From Brachypodium distachyon (Eukaryota; Streptophyta; Magnoliopsida; Poales; Poaceae): a stretch of 64,000 nucleotides of DNA. The position numbers and the translations under genes are program-made. The notes beneath the pieces are model-generated. The model saw only the letters and a program-made list of their open reading frames with translations. It was not told where the DNA came from and did no database searches. Within the stretch, counting starts at the first letter, position 1; the number at the start of each line of letters is the position of its first letter. The stretch is from assembly GCF_000005505.3 (NCBI RefSeq), contig NC_016131.3:10933501-10997500 (forward strand), written 5' to 3'. This document shows, piece after piece, positions 11,003 through 22,945 of this stretch.

Positions 11003-13878
11003 TTAGTTCATTTCACGGCCCTTGGTCTCTACAGGGAAGAGCATGCAAGCAACTGCAGCAAGGCATAACACCACCTCAAACACGATGATGGCTTCCACTT
11101 GATGGCAGCTTCTCAGCATCCCAACGGCTACAAGGGGGCAGACAATCCCGCCGATTCTACCAATGGCAGTAGCAATTCCAACACCAGTCGAGCGTACTGA
11201 AGTTGGATATACCTAAAAATATAGGAAAATGAATTAGTTCACAGAAAATACTCTGCCCCGACTAAATATCTTCCAAAACTTCAAATTGCTTCAATTTGCA
11301 TCTCTGTCATAACATTCAAGCATCCTCACGTAAGAAAATCAATTGACCAAGCATAGTTAAGACCCTAAGATGGGCAGAGCACATCATATAACTAAGATGG
11401 CTTATCGTCAGCAGGATGGCGGTTTTGTTCACATGAGTGTATCATGAAGATACTAATGTGCTTGAAGATTCCAACTGGTCATTAGTTAATATACATCATT
11501 TAGGATACAAATAGGACATTGGAAGAAAAATGCCACAGTGATGCAAGGGGAAAGCTTAACCGGCATTGATGGATTTTGAAGACCCTTCATGGTTTCATAC
11601 TAGTACGATGACTACAGTTAGGATTTTTTATTTCTGTTCTCAAGACATCAATGGAAACCAATCTGATGCTAGTGTTCTCAAATTTCGGTCAAAGTTCTGG
11701 GGTAAACACATTGTAAAGTGAATAATAAACTCAAAATTTGTGAATGCAATTTAATGAAACTGAGAAGTGGATGATACTTGTGTGCCCGTGCTTATTTTAT
11801 TAGTTCGCAAGCCTTCCATAGGTCAGAAGGACTCTTCTCTGATGTAACTCGATACAAAGAGAATCACAATTGATCACGGTATCACAGGGTAAGAACAAAA
11901 CATCATACTGCATTATGTCTAAAAAGAAGGAAGCAGTGTGCTTTATCTGTATTAAGTTCTTGGACAACAGATTACACCTACCATCATTATGAACTGTGAT
12001 GCAGACCTCTAAAAGTCACTGAATACTGAAGAAGCAAAACTACTATTTGGATAAGCTGGCCACATGGATGGATATAATATCAGAATAGCAACTCATAGGC
12101 ATACCAGATGGTATTTTCAAACATATTAAATTCAGCATGTGATGATAAACAAGATACTGAAAACACTTTTACTGTGTGCCATGAAAAGTTGATACAAACC
12201 TCTGGGGCATATAAGCATAGAACTGTGAAGCTACCCATGGCACAAGCACGGGCACCGAATAAAAAGACAGTTGTCAATAGCTCATTCTGATGAAGCACAA
12301 GTGGTCCAAGGAAACAGCAGCAGATGAACATCAAGCACCACATTGTCGCTTTTCGGCCAACCCATTCAACAAGAACAGCAGACACAATTAGACCAGGAAC
12401 CTCTGATAGAGCATAAGAGCAATGTGTTAGTGACAAATTCCATAACCAGTTACATTGGGTAAAGAAACAGACAACTGTATGCTACCTGCAAAACTAGTAA
12501 TAAATGTATCTTTGTAAAGGTTGGCATCATTTTCACTCTTCACATGTCTCATCCCAGATGCACAGCTTCTATTTGCATCGCTCAGTTGTGAGGTCAGCAA
12601 GACTAGACCATAATAAGCAAAGGAATTTGCATAGAAAACAAACCAAAGAAGAAGAGTTGATCTGCGCAATTTTCGTGACAATAGACTGCGTAATGCAGCA
12701 ACACTACCAGATTTGGAGCTCATGGCATCATCATCATCTGTGCATTCCTTCTCTCTGACTGGAAGAAGATGATCTGTCTCAGAGGAAGCAGCATGATGAT
12801 CAACTTTGGTTTCTTCTCGCTGGTATGTGAGAATTCCAGGAGGAAGAGCTGATTGGTTTGCCTTAGCCATTCTCTCCAGTACAAGCGTTGCATCAGACAT
12901 TCTATTTTGTACACAAAGATAGCGTGGAGACTCGGGTGTAATTCCAAAGAAAGGAAGCAAGAGAAAGCATGGAAGGGCGGTCAATGCTAGCAACCACCTC
13001 CAACTCAGTGCAGTTACGACAACCTGCAATAGGAAATACTTCTTATTTTGTAAAAACAGTAAACATAAATCAGATTAGAAAATTGCAAATGTATCAGTCT
13101 GATACCCATGCAAGTGAAGCCTCCAATACTGTGCCAATTGTCCAAAAAAAGGAAAAAACCATCATCCAAGTGCCACGATTTTGTGCAGGGACAAACTCCA
13201 AAAACCAAGATGAAAACACATGCCCACCACCCACTCCTACGCCAACGAGAAATCGAAGAGCCATCAAGCATAAATAGTTAGGAGACAAAGCACTCAGGAA
13301 ACCCATTCCAGTAGTAAACAGAGTTGAAAACAGTAAACCAGTCCTGAAACAACAAAAATACAAGGCTTGTTCAGGGGTTAATTTGGTATACTGTTACAAT
13401 TATAAACCCTTGTGTCAGATCATATGAATGTTATCTTACAAATCCAAAACAGCACCAAAATGGCATAATTGTATGTCAAGAGTATGAATATCAAATTTAC
13501 GTAACAAAGTCAGCATGGTTATAGTGATAACATTCTCAAGAACAGAAAAAAGGTTGTACCCGAAAACTGCAACATCAAAGTGCTTGAAAGAACAAATCCT
13601 TACCTTCGCCCATATTTGTCGGAAACAAAACCCCAACCACATGCTCCTATCAACATGCCAAAAAACACTACACTTGATAGTAGGCTCTCATCCTGGGCAG
13701 AGATTTTCCATTCCTCCCGCACCAGTGGTCCAACAAATGACAATAGCATGACCTCCATGGCTTCTGCAACCCAACCCATGCCTGCATAAACAAGAACAAG
13801 TGCTTGGAATTTCCCAAATCCCATGGCTGAAAGAGCGTCATCCGTGGTGTATGTTTCCATGCTAGCAGCGTTGTCCAT
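11003..13878 (-). CDS. OCT7: Organic cation/carnitine transporter 7-like MFS protein, copy 2 (complete)
   Basis: Exons 13,604-13,878, 13,106-13,343, 12,486-13,023, 12,200-12,402 and 11,003-11,212 have GT-AG borders and sum to 1464 bp, giving 487 aa. About 12 membrane segments are expected. Visible marks are GFVSDKYGRR after segment 2, WFLEFVPAQNRGTWM near segment 5, the hydrophilic central loop with a DDDD run, RKATMW in the loop after segment 8, and GIATAIGRIGGIVCPLVA near the C-terminus. The family (At3g13050, nicotinate/organic cation transporter, SV2-like MFS) suggests a role in moving nicotinate, related pyridines or organic cations; the membrane cannot be told from sequence. The start may be 13,878 (MDNAASM) or the ATG at 13,860 shared with copy 1. 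Exon lengths match copy 1 exactly, so this is a tandem duplicate. Confidence 0.93.
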
Positions 13879-13950
13879 TGATGTAGCAATGCACAGGCCA
13901 GTCTGTAACAAACTTTCTGTTAGGTAAGTTTTGCTTGTCTCAAACTCTAG
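13879..13950 (-). promoter_or_regulatory. 5' UTR segment of transporter copy 2
   Basis: This is non-coding sequence conserved with copy 1 (AGTTTGTTACAGACT in sense), ending at the acceptor TTTCCAG (13,951-13,957). It supports a 5' UTR intron as in copy 1. Confidence 0.6.
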
Positions 13951-15155
13951 CTGGAAATAGAGCAAAAGTAATAGGTACATACTTAGAGATGCTAAAATCA
14001 TAAGTGTGATTTACTTCTTATATGTAGATGAATCTGAAAGTAAGTTTTCCCCTAGAGCTCATTTTTGCACTTTAAAACATACATAAATGGATCCAGGCAA
14101 GGACAACAGCACAGTTCAGGTGCTACCATGATAAGAGGAATTGCATGCTGGAACTAGTCATTTTCTGTCACCCTACTCGCGTTTAGTTCTGCAAGCAATG
14201 GCATGTTGGACTAGCCTAGACACACTGGATGTTATATCAATGACAAGCACAGACGACAGATGAATAACTAGGTGTAAAAGGCATTCAATAGTTCCAATAT
14301 GATGATCCTGTGTTGCATTTTAATGAAGGGGATCGGCTGGGACAAATAAACAATGGGGCCAGACCTATTGTCTTAAGTCAGGACTCAAGGAGCAGGTGAG
14401 AAGTTAAACTGTCTGGAAAAGATTACGAGATTTTGACAAGACCTAACTGTCTAAATCTGCGTAGGGACTGTTTACTTGTTTAGTACTTCAGTTTCCTACT
14501 TTGATACTTTGTTTGGTGTTTCTTCTTATCTTGGTTCTCTTCGCATCTTTTGGAGTAGATCTTGACTCTTTCCTGCTTTAATCTACATACCAGTACACAA
14601 GAAGCAAAGAAAATATCTAAAGATAATGATCAACCCATTCTTTCGACAGCCTCTCAACATCCTGTAGACCTTTCTCTTGGATTGAAGCGTTCTTTCTCAA
14701 AAAACACGGCTTTGAACAAATCCAAAAATATTACAGTACAGTAGTATCAGATAAGAAACTTTGCCCTGGATCTGTTTACTTTTTTTTTTAAGATAATGTG
14801 GATCTGTTTACTCTAGGCAACAGATTATTACCAAACCACCGTCCAGGACCTTATTGACATAACACCTGAAATGGATCACAACGAACTCGCCGCAGGTTGT
14901 TCAACCACAGGACCTGATACCCGGAAGGCCAGAACTTAATCTGGAGCCTGGAGAAAAATAATGCCTTCTCCAAGTATGAACCCTACATCTCGATGGCTCC
15001 AAGCACAGTACTGCAGGATGGTTGCTACCGGACACCAAAGAGATGACGCGCAAACCACACACCACGAGAAGAAAAGCGCGCACCCTCAGATTAAGAGGCA
15101 AAGCTTCGACGATCCAGGGCGAGAACGTAAAGCAGAGGGGGAAAAAAAGGTAAAG
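13951..15155. other. Probable 5' UTR intron and promoter-proximal DNA of transporter copy 2
   Basis: No coding region is seen. It contains a poly(T) micro-insertion at 14,767-14,812 and ends at the conserved leader block 15,157-15,200. Confidence 0.5.
14767..14812 (-). repeat. Poly(T) micro-insertion with 14-bp direct repeat
   Basis: TGGATCTGTTTACT occurs at 14,767-14,780 and 14,799-14,812 and encloses 18 bp, TTTTTTTTTAAGATAATG. It reads as a target-site duplication around an almost completely 5'-truncated, A-tailed insertion in minus orientation. Confidence 0.7.
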
Positions 15156-15156
15156 A

Positions 15157-15205
15157 GGAGCGAACCGTGGGGGGTGGATTATCCTCGGAGGAAAGCAGCA
15201 TCAGC
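15157..15205 (-). promoter_or_regulatory. Probable non-coding first exon of transporter copy 2
   Basis: GGAGCGAACCG and ATCCTCGGAGGAAAGC are shared in order and spacing with 3885-3925 upstream of copy 1, in a background that no longer aligns. This fits a leader exon or core promoter duplicated with the gene. Confidence 0.5.
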
Positions 15206-16944
15206 AACCAAGGGGAGAAGAACCAACCAGGAGCCCAGGAGGACGGGGAAGGGAAGGAACATGCGGATTAGGTTTATTTATTGAGAGGGGAAGAAAGAAC
15301 TGATTGGCGACTAAAATGGCGAAAGGGAGAGGAGAAGGAACAAGCAATGGCCCAAGAGCCATGACGGCGACATTATGCGACGCGTGGCAACGGGGCAATT
15401 TGGTTGGATCTTCCAAGTGGGCGCCAGGGATTTTGGATCATTTTCGGTCATGATTTATGATGCCAACTGGTGGGGAATTTGCGGGGACCCGTCGGCCCGA
15501 ACGACCGAGCCACTGCCACCTGGGCGTGCGACGCGTGTGTTAAGCCAACAGCGACCAATTTGCCAATATCCTCGTGATTTCTGTTTCCGAAAATAAGCAG
15601 CCACGTGATTTCTGCCGGCAGACAAGGGAAGTTGAGGTTGTCAATTCCGCTTCCAATTCGAAAGAAACAACCTGTATGGTTTATGGTTGTCTGATTTGTA
15701 AAACTGTTATCGTTGAGATTGTTTAGAGCAACGACAGTAACAATAGCCAGATGATGGTTATAATCCTCTTATAGTCAATTTTAACCGCTAGCATGTATAA
15801 TAGTTAATTATAAAGAATATATAATAGTTAATTATAAAGATGTAAATAGAATTTTATTAAAACCTGACACGCATTTCTTTCCTACGAATAGCCTAGCAAC
15901 TCGTGCAGCAGCCGGCTATTATCTTACAGCCTGCCTGCTCTTCTCTCTCCTCCAACTAAGTGCAAATATAATATTTAAATTCTTGTAACCAACTTATAAC
16001 CCACTATTGTTCTTGCTCCTAAAGGTACATTTCCTCCCGTTATGGAGCAACTAGGAGAGACCAATCACAAATTTTTGTAGTTGACGAATACGTCAGTCCA
16101 ACTGAAAGAACATCGTCAAGTAATTTCAGGCAAATGCGAGCACTCATTCCAAATTTAGAACTTAAATTTGGACGGATTGGTTACGACAAAAAAAACCAAA
16201 CCTCCTCCTGAGTCTTGGAATGATTTTGTTTCATGTTTTACTATTATGCATTTAAATAATCTCTGATGCCAATTTGATCATGCATGATTCAAACCGGCAA
16301 AATACTGCGGTAGTAATTATTGGGTGGGCGGTGCTCCTCCAGTTGTGAGGAAAGCTTAACCCAGTTATGAGAAAAGCTCAACGAACTCTGCTCGATCAAA
16401 GTTGACGGATCAGCCAAAAACCTATATTGGAAGACTTCGACACGCTGTGTGTTTTTTTAGAGGAAATTTGACACGCGGTTGAGCGGCAGATCGAGAAGCA
16501 AGTAGCAGGAGCAGCGAGCAGGGACGGTCCAGGCTGGGGGATGCAGCGGCTGCCAGATCTGCTGGCACTGCTGCTAGGTTTTTTTTTTTTTTTTTTTGAG
16601 AGGACAGCACTGCTGCTAGGTGAGAAAGTGGCTGGCTTAACTGGGGATGCTTAGCCCAGGCGGCGCTATCAGCGGCCTATTAACTTGGCCCCAAGGCGCT
16701 GGAAAGACTAGGCGGGCTTCTGGATTTTGCAAAGGCGCGAGCCGTGCGCTGATGCGGCCCAGGCGGGAATTTCTAACATATCCTTAAAAAAACACCCTCA
16801 GGAAATATATTTCCCAGGAAACAAACTAAGAAAAAGAACGAAGTTGCCGCCGGACATCGAGGGATGAGCTAGGGCATTTAAAATGGTTGGTTGACAAGAC
16901 TGCCTTATCTAACATGTTTCACGTCATTTAAAAAAACAATAAAA
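15206..16944. other. Intergenic region without a recognised gene
   Basis: The proximal part should hold the promoter of transporter copy 2. A 21-bp AT-rich unit is repeated at 15,796-15,816 and 15,820-15,840. A micro-insertion with a 14-15 bp duplication is at 16,565-16,620. Remaining sequence shows no domain-bearing frame. Confidence 0.5.
16565..16621 (-). repeat. Poly(T) micro-insertion with 14-15 bp direct repeat
   Basis: GCACTGCTGCTAGGT occurs at 16,565-16,579 and 16,607-16,621. Between the copies is a long T-run followed by GAGAGGACA. The repeat is not low-complexity, so this is the clearest case of the class: a target duplication around a poly(A) tail with about nine bases of body, minus orientation. 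Confidence 0.75.
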
Positions 16945-17330
16945 CAGGGGCGGAGGGAGAGGGGGGCCAGCAGGGGCCAAGGCCCGGGCCATGAAAAAGA
17001 AATTTAGTATGATCTGGGATTACTTTTACCTAAATTTGTGCATTTTATAGTTATGGCCCCCATCAATATTCACACACAAAAACAATAACCATAGGAAAAT
17101 CTGCTCTTTGACGAACTGACTTCTAACTTCTCATATTCTATGCCAAAAGCTAGCCGAAAAGCATACGAGAGGAGGCAGCCTACACTCGTCCCTGGAACCG
17201 GCCGGTCCCCAACCATTCCTCCCCCAACTATCTACATGCGCCTGGGCTTCTCGACTTCTTCTCTAAATTTCCTTCCAATTTTGTCCTTTTAGTCGGCCCT
17301 CCCTATCAAAATTTCCTGCCTCCGCCCCTG
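16945..17330. mobile_element. Non-autonomous hAT element (MITE)
   Basis: The left end CAGGGGCGGAG and right end CTCCGCCCCTG are perfect 11-bp inverted repeats of the hAT type. They are flanked by CAATAAAA (16,937-16,944) and CAACAAAA (17,331-17,338), the 8-bp target duplication expected for hAT, with one substitution. The 386-bp body has no coding frame. The ends match those of the decayed hAT element at 8.5-10 kb, a possible transposase source family. Confidence 0.9.
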
Positions 17331-18609
17331 CAACAAAACATGTTGTACAATGAGTTATCTCTTAGTGTTATATCCTAGATTAATGCTTAGATGAATAAAA
17401 TTAACTAAATGTCAAGAAAAGGTGATACCTAGTACAATAAGAAATTTACTTTATCTTTGTTTTATCATTGTCATTAAGAGATCATCTCTTAATCAAGAGA
17501 AGGCTTGTGCCTTTTTTTCATTCCTCTCTCTTACATGTCAGATTTTATCCTATGTGGCATCACTAAGAAAAGGTTGACGTCACCCCATTGTACACGCCCT
17601 TAGAGTTTAGGCACGAGGTCTGGCCACCGCAATGAATCTCGGATGCCTCATGGACGTAGAAGATTTTACTAATATGATTTATGTGTTTCTTATGTTGGAG
17701 GCTGCGGCGTTGTTGGCAATAAAGTTATTATAGTTTTTCATCTTCTATGGCGGCCAATGAAAATTTCTTTCCGCTGGTCCGATGTATCCGATCTTTCGAA
17801 TTTTAGATTCGTATCTTCGCAGAATCTTTCATATGATTATGATGAGTTTTTATTAGTGTGTCATGTTGCTTTTATTGGCATGATCTTTTGTGTATTTGGA
17901 GACCTTCTCTGGTGTTGTAATGAAGATCTTGTGATTACGCTGCACGTACCTTTAGGGGATTATTCCTGGCCCTGTTCAACGTTGATGGATTTCCATCTTT
18001 TAGAATGAGCGACTCGTTGTGCTTTCTGAAACACTCAAAGGGACTCAAGTTCGTGCATTTCTTAGCGACGGTTTTGCTGTTCCAGTCGGATTACAATCTC
18101 TTTACTAAAACCTTGGTGGTACTTCATATTTCAAAGATTGCCACCACAAATTTTTTTTTTTGGAAAAACTTCAATGTAATCCATAGTTATAGGATTTACT
18201 TTGTAGTTTTTTGGATCTAGGATCGAAAACACTATACGTTAATACATGTATGCATTTCTTAGAAACAATGGATTCACATCGTCCGGACAAGCCACACGTT
18301 ACCTTGGTGTGACAATTTAGAAGAAAGAAGCAATTCGCGAGTCAATTTTCAAAATGCTTTTATGAAATCTAGTATACTCTCTCTGTGTTTGATAAATGTT
18401 GGCACACTTTTGAACTATAAAGCGGAGAGAGTATGTCCGGACAAGCCAGGTCGTCGTTCGAACAGACTAGATTTTCTCCGGAAAATAAAAAACATCTAGT
18501 CATTTATTTGATGAACCCCATTAGAGCATTATACTTATATCTAAAAAATCACGACATTTATATCTGTATATTGTCACTATAACTAAATGAAGCGAAGTCA
18601 CTGAAAAAC
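17331..18609. other. Gene-poor stretch
   Basis: Open frames at 17,757-18,008 and 18,005-18,220 have no recognised domain and are AT-rich. A short hairpin MITE (ACTCTCTCTGTGTTTGATAA ... GGAGAGAGT) lies near 18,374-18,432 and resembles one arm of the MITE at 7884. Confidence 0.45.
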
Positions 18610-19196
18610 TAAGACACACTGGACTACGGCTTAATGGGATTGATAGAATACTCATATCAACAAGATATTTTTTTTTCGGTAGCCCATCTGAAAGGAACCT
18701 CAAAGTTAAGTGTGTTTGGCTGAGAGCAATTTGAGGATGGGTGACCGACCGGGAAGTTTCTCCCGGTAGCGCATGAGTGAGGACAAAGTGCGCTGGAAAA
18801 ACATGTGCTGGTCTGTGGGACCAGTCTTTAAGCTTAGAGAGCTGCCAGGAGTGACGTTGGGGCATTACAGATTGGTATCAGAGCCGACCCTAGCGGTTAC
18901 CGACATGTGCGGGTCAGGTGGCACGGGACGCATACGCATATGGGTGTGTGCCATGAGGGGACGATCTGACTTGGGCATGTGACTGACGAGGATGTTAGGT
19001 CCTTTGAGGAGGCGTGTGTGTGACACACTGGCCTACGACTTAATAGGATTGATATAATACTCATATCAATAAGGTATACATTCTTTTCCAGTAGCCCATA
19101 TTTGAAAGGAACCTCAAAGTTAAGCGTGCTTGGCTGAGAACAATTTAATAATGGGTGACCGACCGAAAAGTTTCTCACGGAAGTAGGGGTAAGCAA
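18610..19196 (+). mobile_element. Cassandra TRIM retrotransposon with 5S rDNA-like LTRs
   Basis: The 5' LTR spans about 18,610-18,869. A primer-binding site TGGTATCAGAGCC (18,873-18,885), complementary to initiator tRNA-Met, follows four bases later. A non-coding interior of about 150 bp leads to a 3' LTR from 19,019, which becomes unalignable near 19,180-19,196. Both LTRs contain a 5S rRNA-like segment (18,682-18,764; 19,093-19,180): the 3' copy keeps the box A word AAGTTAAGCGTGCTTGG and both keep the box C word ATGGGTGACC. Cassandra is the known TRIM family with 5S-derived LTRs. It has no proteins and depends on other elements. The first LTR bases are mutated and the second LTR seems truncated. 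Confidence 0.9.
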
Positions 19197-21128
19197 AGAA
19201 GTTTTAGAGAGAGAGGCAAGAAAATGAAGGAAAGCTAGGTAGTCCCGGGCAATTGGTCAGAGAATCTAACGTTTAATAGAGTAATGTCATGTAACTATGT
19301 GAGAAGTTTTTAAAGATGATTAAAGACTTTCCCATGAAACTGTATGTCGTTGAAAATCCGAAGTTGTTTGGGGAGGATAGGCTATACAGACACATGCTTC
19401 AAAGCTCCCGGGAGTAATGTACGTTTGACCTGATGAAGTCGATCAATCACAACTGTGTGCTGAACTGTCCGTGGTTAGCTCCATGGGGCTTGTGTTTTGG
19501 AAGTCGTCCATTTTCGAAAACAGTCTCTCTCTAGAGTCTAGAGAGATTGCCACTATCAAAATTACGCGCTGCTCTCTTACATGCGTGTCATATATGTCCC
19601 TTCAGCTACAGTTAACAAGGACTCGTCGCTTGTGAATCTACCTATCCTAATCCAGTATGTATCCTGGACCACACCAATGGAGTATTTGATGGATCCACGC
19701 AGCTGTTGAATCCTGACGTTTGGTTTCCATTGAGGCATTGGCCATTGGCTGTTGCTCCGACGGTTATATACTATCTGCTTGACCAGATTAAGGGCGCCAT
19801 TCCAGTTGCATGTGGCGATCTTTCGATCTTATCCTGGTCAGATCGATCTCTGATCCTGGTCAATTCCTCATGGCAAATCAAGCCAGTCACTTGCTCCGAT
19901 CTCTAAGATATGTCCTGAAACGATCAGATTTCTGACCTTTCCAGCATGAATATATGTTATCAAAAGATCTTATGCATTGGTGACCTTTCTTGTCTGCACG
20001 ATGCTAGATCGATGAATTAATGGATGGGATCGTCTTCCAGAATAGAATAAGAAGATCGATGGATGGATGCCATTGGATATCCACCGTCTACCAAACGGAT
20101 TGAGCGCGGCAAAATTTCTCCACTGGGTTTCTTTGTCTGCAATTAAGACGAGAACATGAAAGCTCAGTACAATCAACTACAGTCCTGCTAGCTACCTAGC
20201 TAGCCGGCCTTGTTGTGTTGAAAGCTTCAATATTTGTTACCAAGTGGAATCTAATCCAACAAAAGAGCCCGACAAGTTTTTAATGACAAATAACTATCGT
20301 TGTGTCTCGAAAAAAAGTGTACAAGCTGTGTCGTCGACAAGTGTGAATATTAACCTTCTTACGTTAATCAGTAATAACCGATCGAGGGGCGCAAAAGGAG
20401 CCAGTAAAGATTCACCTAAAACCGCATTTGCAGTGAGAAGACCTGGCAATGCAAATCCAATCCCACCTGCTGCTGCATTTTCCCTCACCTACCAGATTGA
20501 AGGAAATGGCTGAGAGTGGAATCCGGTCATGTGGCATGTTCTCCCTCTCATGTTCCTTGTTCTCCAAGAATAAATTTCACTTTGTATCCCAAAATTACTC
20601 AGCGAATTACACCTCGTACGTACGGTGAACTTTCTTTATTTTCTTTACTGTTGACTACCACGCAGTGTGAGAAGTAAAAGCCCACCAGACGAGTGAGTGC
20701 GCGAGACAAGAGACCCTACCACGCGCGCTCTGGGTACCGCGTTCTGAAGCTTAAGCCTGACCTCACCGTGATCTTTTTAATTGGGATGTCGAGACGACGA
20801 CAGGGGATGGAGACCGGAGCCGTGACCTCTCACCCTACAAAAGCCACCCCTTTCTTTTGTGTAGTGCTGCTAGAATATATCAGCTGTCTTAGTTCGCCTT
20901 ACAAACTGCCTTACTGCTAGGGATCAGATTAATTGTCCTAGTGTACATGCACTTATTCATGCGTCGATCCAAAAGCTTGTACTCCTTAGTTTAAGTAGCG
21001 GAGCGAGCACTAGCTGCCTGTACCATAGACTGAGTTATGATGAACATGATTACTACAATTTTTTTTAGGAAAATGATTACTACATTTTGAGGTAGTTACA
21101 ACTAACGGCCCATAACCCATCTCAGGTA
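19197..21128. other. Intergenic region without a recognised gene
   Basis: No supported coding region. The frames near 19,706, 20,244 and 20,693 lack domains. A micro-insertion lies at 21,046-21,084. Confidence 0.45.
21046..21084 (-). repeat. Poly(T) micro-insertion with 12-bp direct repeat
   Basis: ATGATTACTACA occurs at 21,046-21,057 and 21,073-21,084 and encloses 15 bp, ATTTTTTTTAGGAAA. It has the same layout and orientation as the sites at 14.8 and 16.6 kb. Confidence 0.65.
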
Positions 21129-21221
21129 CTCACTCCGATCCATAATAAGTATCGAGGATTTAGTATAAAATTATACTAACTTTGTATCAGATCCACGACA
21201 TTTATTATGGATCGGAGGGAG
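21129..21221. mobile_element. Stowaway MITE
   Basis: CTCACTCCGATCCATAATAA and its inverted copy TTATTATGGATCGGAGGGAG, flanked by TA on both sides, form a 93-bp hairpin element. Confidence 0.88.
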
Positions 21222-22490
21222 TAGTAATCAACGTCGTATGGTTTGCAAGTGCTTCACATTAGTATGTGAGTGTCCGAGCCTGCACATTTTCACTTGGAAT
21301 GGTCTGCACGATGATACATCCCGATGCTGCATACGTTTCACTAAGAATTCTCATTTCATTCAATAAATGCTTGATAATTAATCAAGAGCAAGGTACACTC
21401 AGTTGAGTAGATTATGCCATTATTTGTTCATCTCATAAGAGAGCGATCGACACTTTAAATGTCAACTTTAGATCTTAGCATGGGAAAGTTGTGATACTCT
21501 ACAACACTAGATAGTCACGATAATATATAATAAAAAAGACGACTGGTTTTTAGGTGCGGGGCGAAGCTGAATCCAAGCTCAATCGCCCGTCCTAATGACT
21601 AATTGTTTTCGTATTAGGAATGACGACTTCATTATGATAACTAGCGGGGCGACTCGCACAGATTGCGCGGCTAGATTTCTATTCTGCAATAATGCTTTTA
21701 TAGTTTTTTTAATAGTTTTGATCTGTATATGCAAAGATGTATTGTATTTGGAATACTTCAATTTTTTTTTTGGAATATCCTGTTTGTTATTTTTTTAATC
21801 TAAAAATATATATACAGATCATCTGATGATAAGACCGAATATTTTGAATGCTTAGATTAGTTTGAATTCATAACTATGCGTATATTATAGATAAGATATA
21901 CATTGCATGTTTTAGCATTAGAATTTTGTTATTAACATTGTGTGCATACCAAAGAGTTATCTTGTACGTGTAACATGTGTTTTTGCTGCATTTAATTATC
22001 TTTTTTGCATACGAAAGAGTTATCTGGAATTCTTTTATTTTGTTTGAGAAACATGGTACAGACGCTTCACATTAGTGTTATATTATACATTACGTAGTTA
22101 TGACATGTTTTACCGAGGGATTAGGTCACGTACCAGCATCCAATACGGTCAGCCCGGCTACGAGTGACACGTATTTTGCATGTATCCCTCGATATATTTT
22201 ATATATTTGTAGAAAGTATTTAATTTTCCTATAGGACTGATAGAGTTTTCCGATTCATTCTTCACCCAGCATTGACGCATCTGTCTCCGCCTCTTTGATT
22301 CTCATCGTCATTCGGCGGCTCCAGCCTCCTGGCCTTCCTTTGTTGACGATTGATGCCTTTCATCTATCAGCCGCAGCTCGCCTGTTGCATTCTAAACAAA
22401 ATTTAGGCATCAATAATAGCACGGAATTTCGTATTTTAAAAGAATAATTCACCAAGGGGACTTATCGATTCTTCTCATCCATCACCTACC
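21222..22490. other. AT-rich intergenic region
   Basis: No gene, RNA or complete element recognised. Direct word repetition (GAGTTATCTTG at 21,954 and GAGTTATCTGG at 22,017) hints at a decayed AT-rich repeat. Confidence 0.4.
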
Positions 22491-22642
22491 TAGTGTTGCA
22501 CGGGACTGGTCTATTATCCTCATTACTCACCTGCCGCTTTCGCCTCTGCAATTCCGTCGCCGCCACTCGCCGACCGTCTGACAGCATTGTCGTCGTCTCT
22601 TGGCTTCCCCTAGTTGTCTCCTGTCAGCCTTCGGTCGCCTCG

Positions 22643-22895
22643 TCTTCTCCTCCGTTTCTCCACTCTCCGACTGCCGAGGCCACCCGGCATCTCCAGGCTC
22701 CGCACCCTTGCACGTTCGGGAGCAGCTTATCGGCCTGCCCATGCCTCGTCTTCTCCTCCATTCCTCCACTCACCGACTGCAGAGGCCACCCGGCATCTCT
22801 TCTCCTCCATTACTCCTCTCACCGACTGCGGAGGCCGCCCGGCATCTCCCGGCTCCGCACCCATGCACATTCAGGAGCAGCTTATCGACCTGCCC
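22643..22895. repeat. GC-rich tandem repeat, three degenerate units
   Basis: A core beginning TCTTCTCCTCC and ending GGCATCTC appears at about 22,643, 22,750 and 22,799. Units 1 and 3 carry the same tail (GGCTCCGCACCC, then GAGCAGCTTATCG, CCTGCCC); unit 2 lacks it. The open frames over it are a by-product of the repeat. It is not a recognised gene. Confidence 0.7.
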
Positions 22896-22945
22896 AAGGA
22901 GGGCTAGCTCGGAGTAGCGTTGTGCCATGTGACACGTGGTGATCA

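Noticed and set aside
17757..18220. Two consecutive plus-strand frames as a split gene
   Set aside because: AT-rich, no shared domain and no plausible intron between them.
18682..19180. Two 5S rRNA genes
   Set aside because: Only part of each resembles 5S rRNA, and they sit in LTRs next to a tRNA-Met primer-binding site; Cassandra explains them.
22493..22942. 149-codon frame as a gene
   Set aside because: Frame openness follows the three tandem repeat units; no domain, no clear TATA or splice signals.
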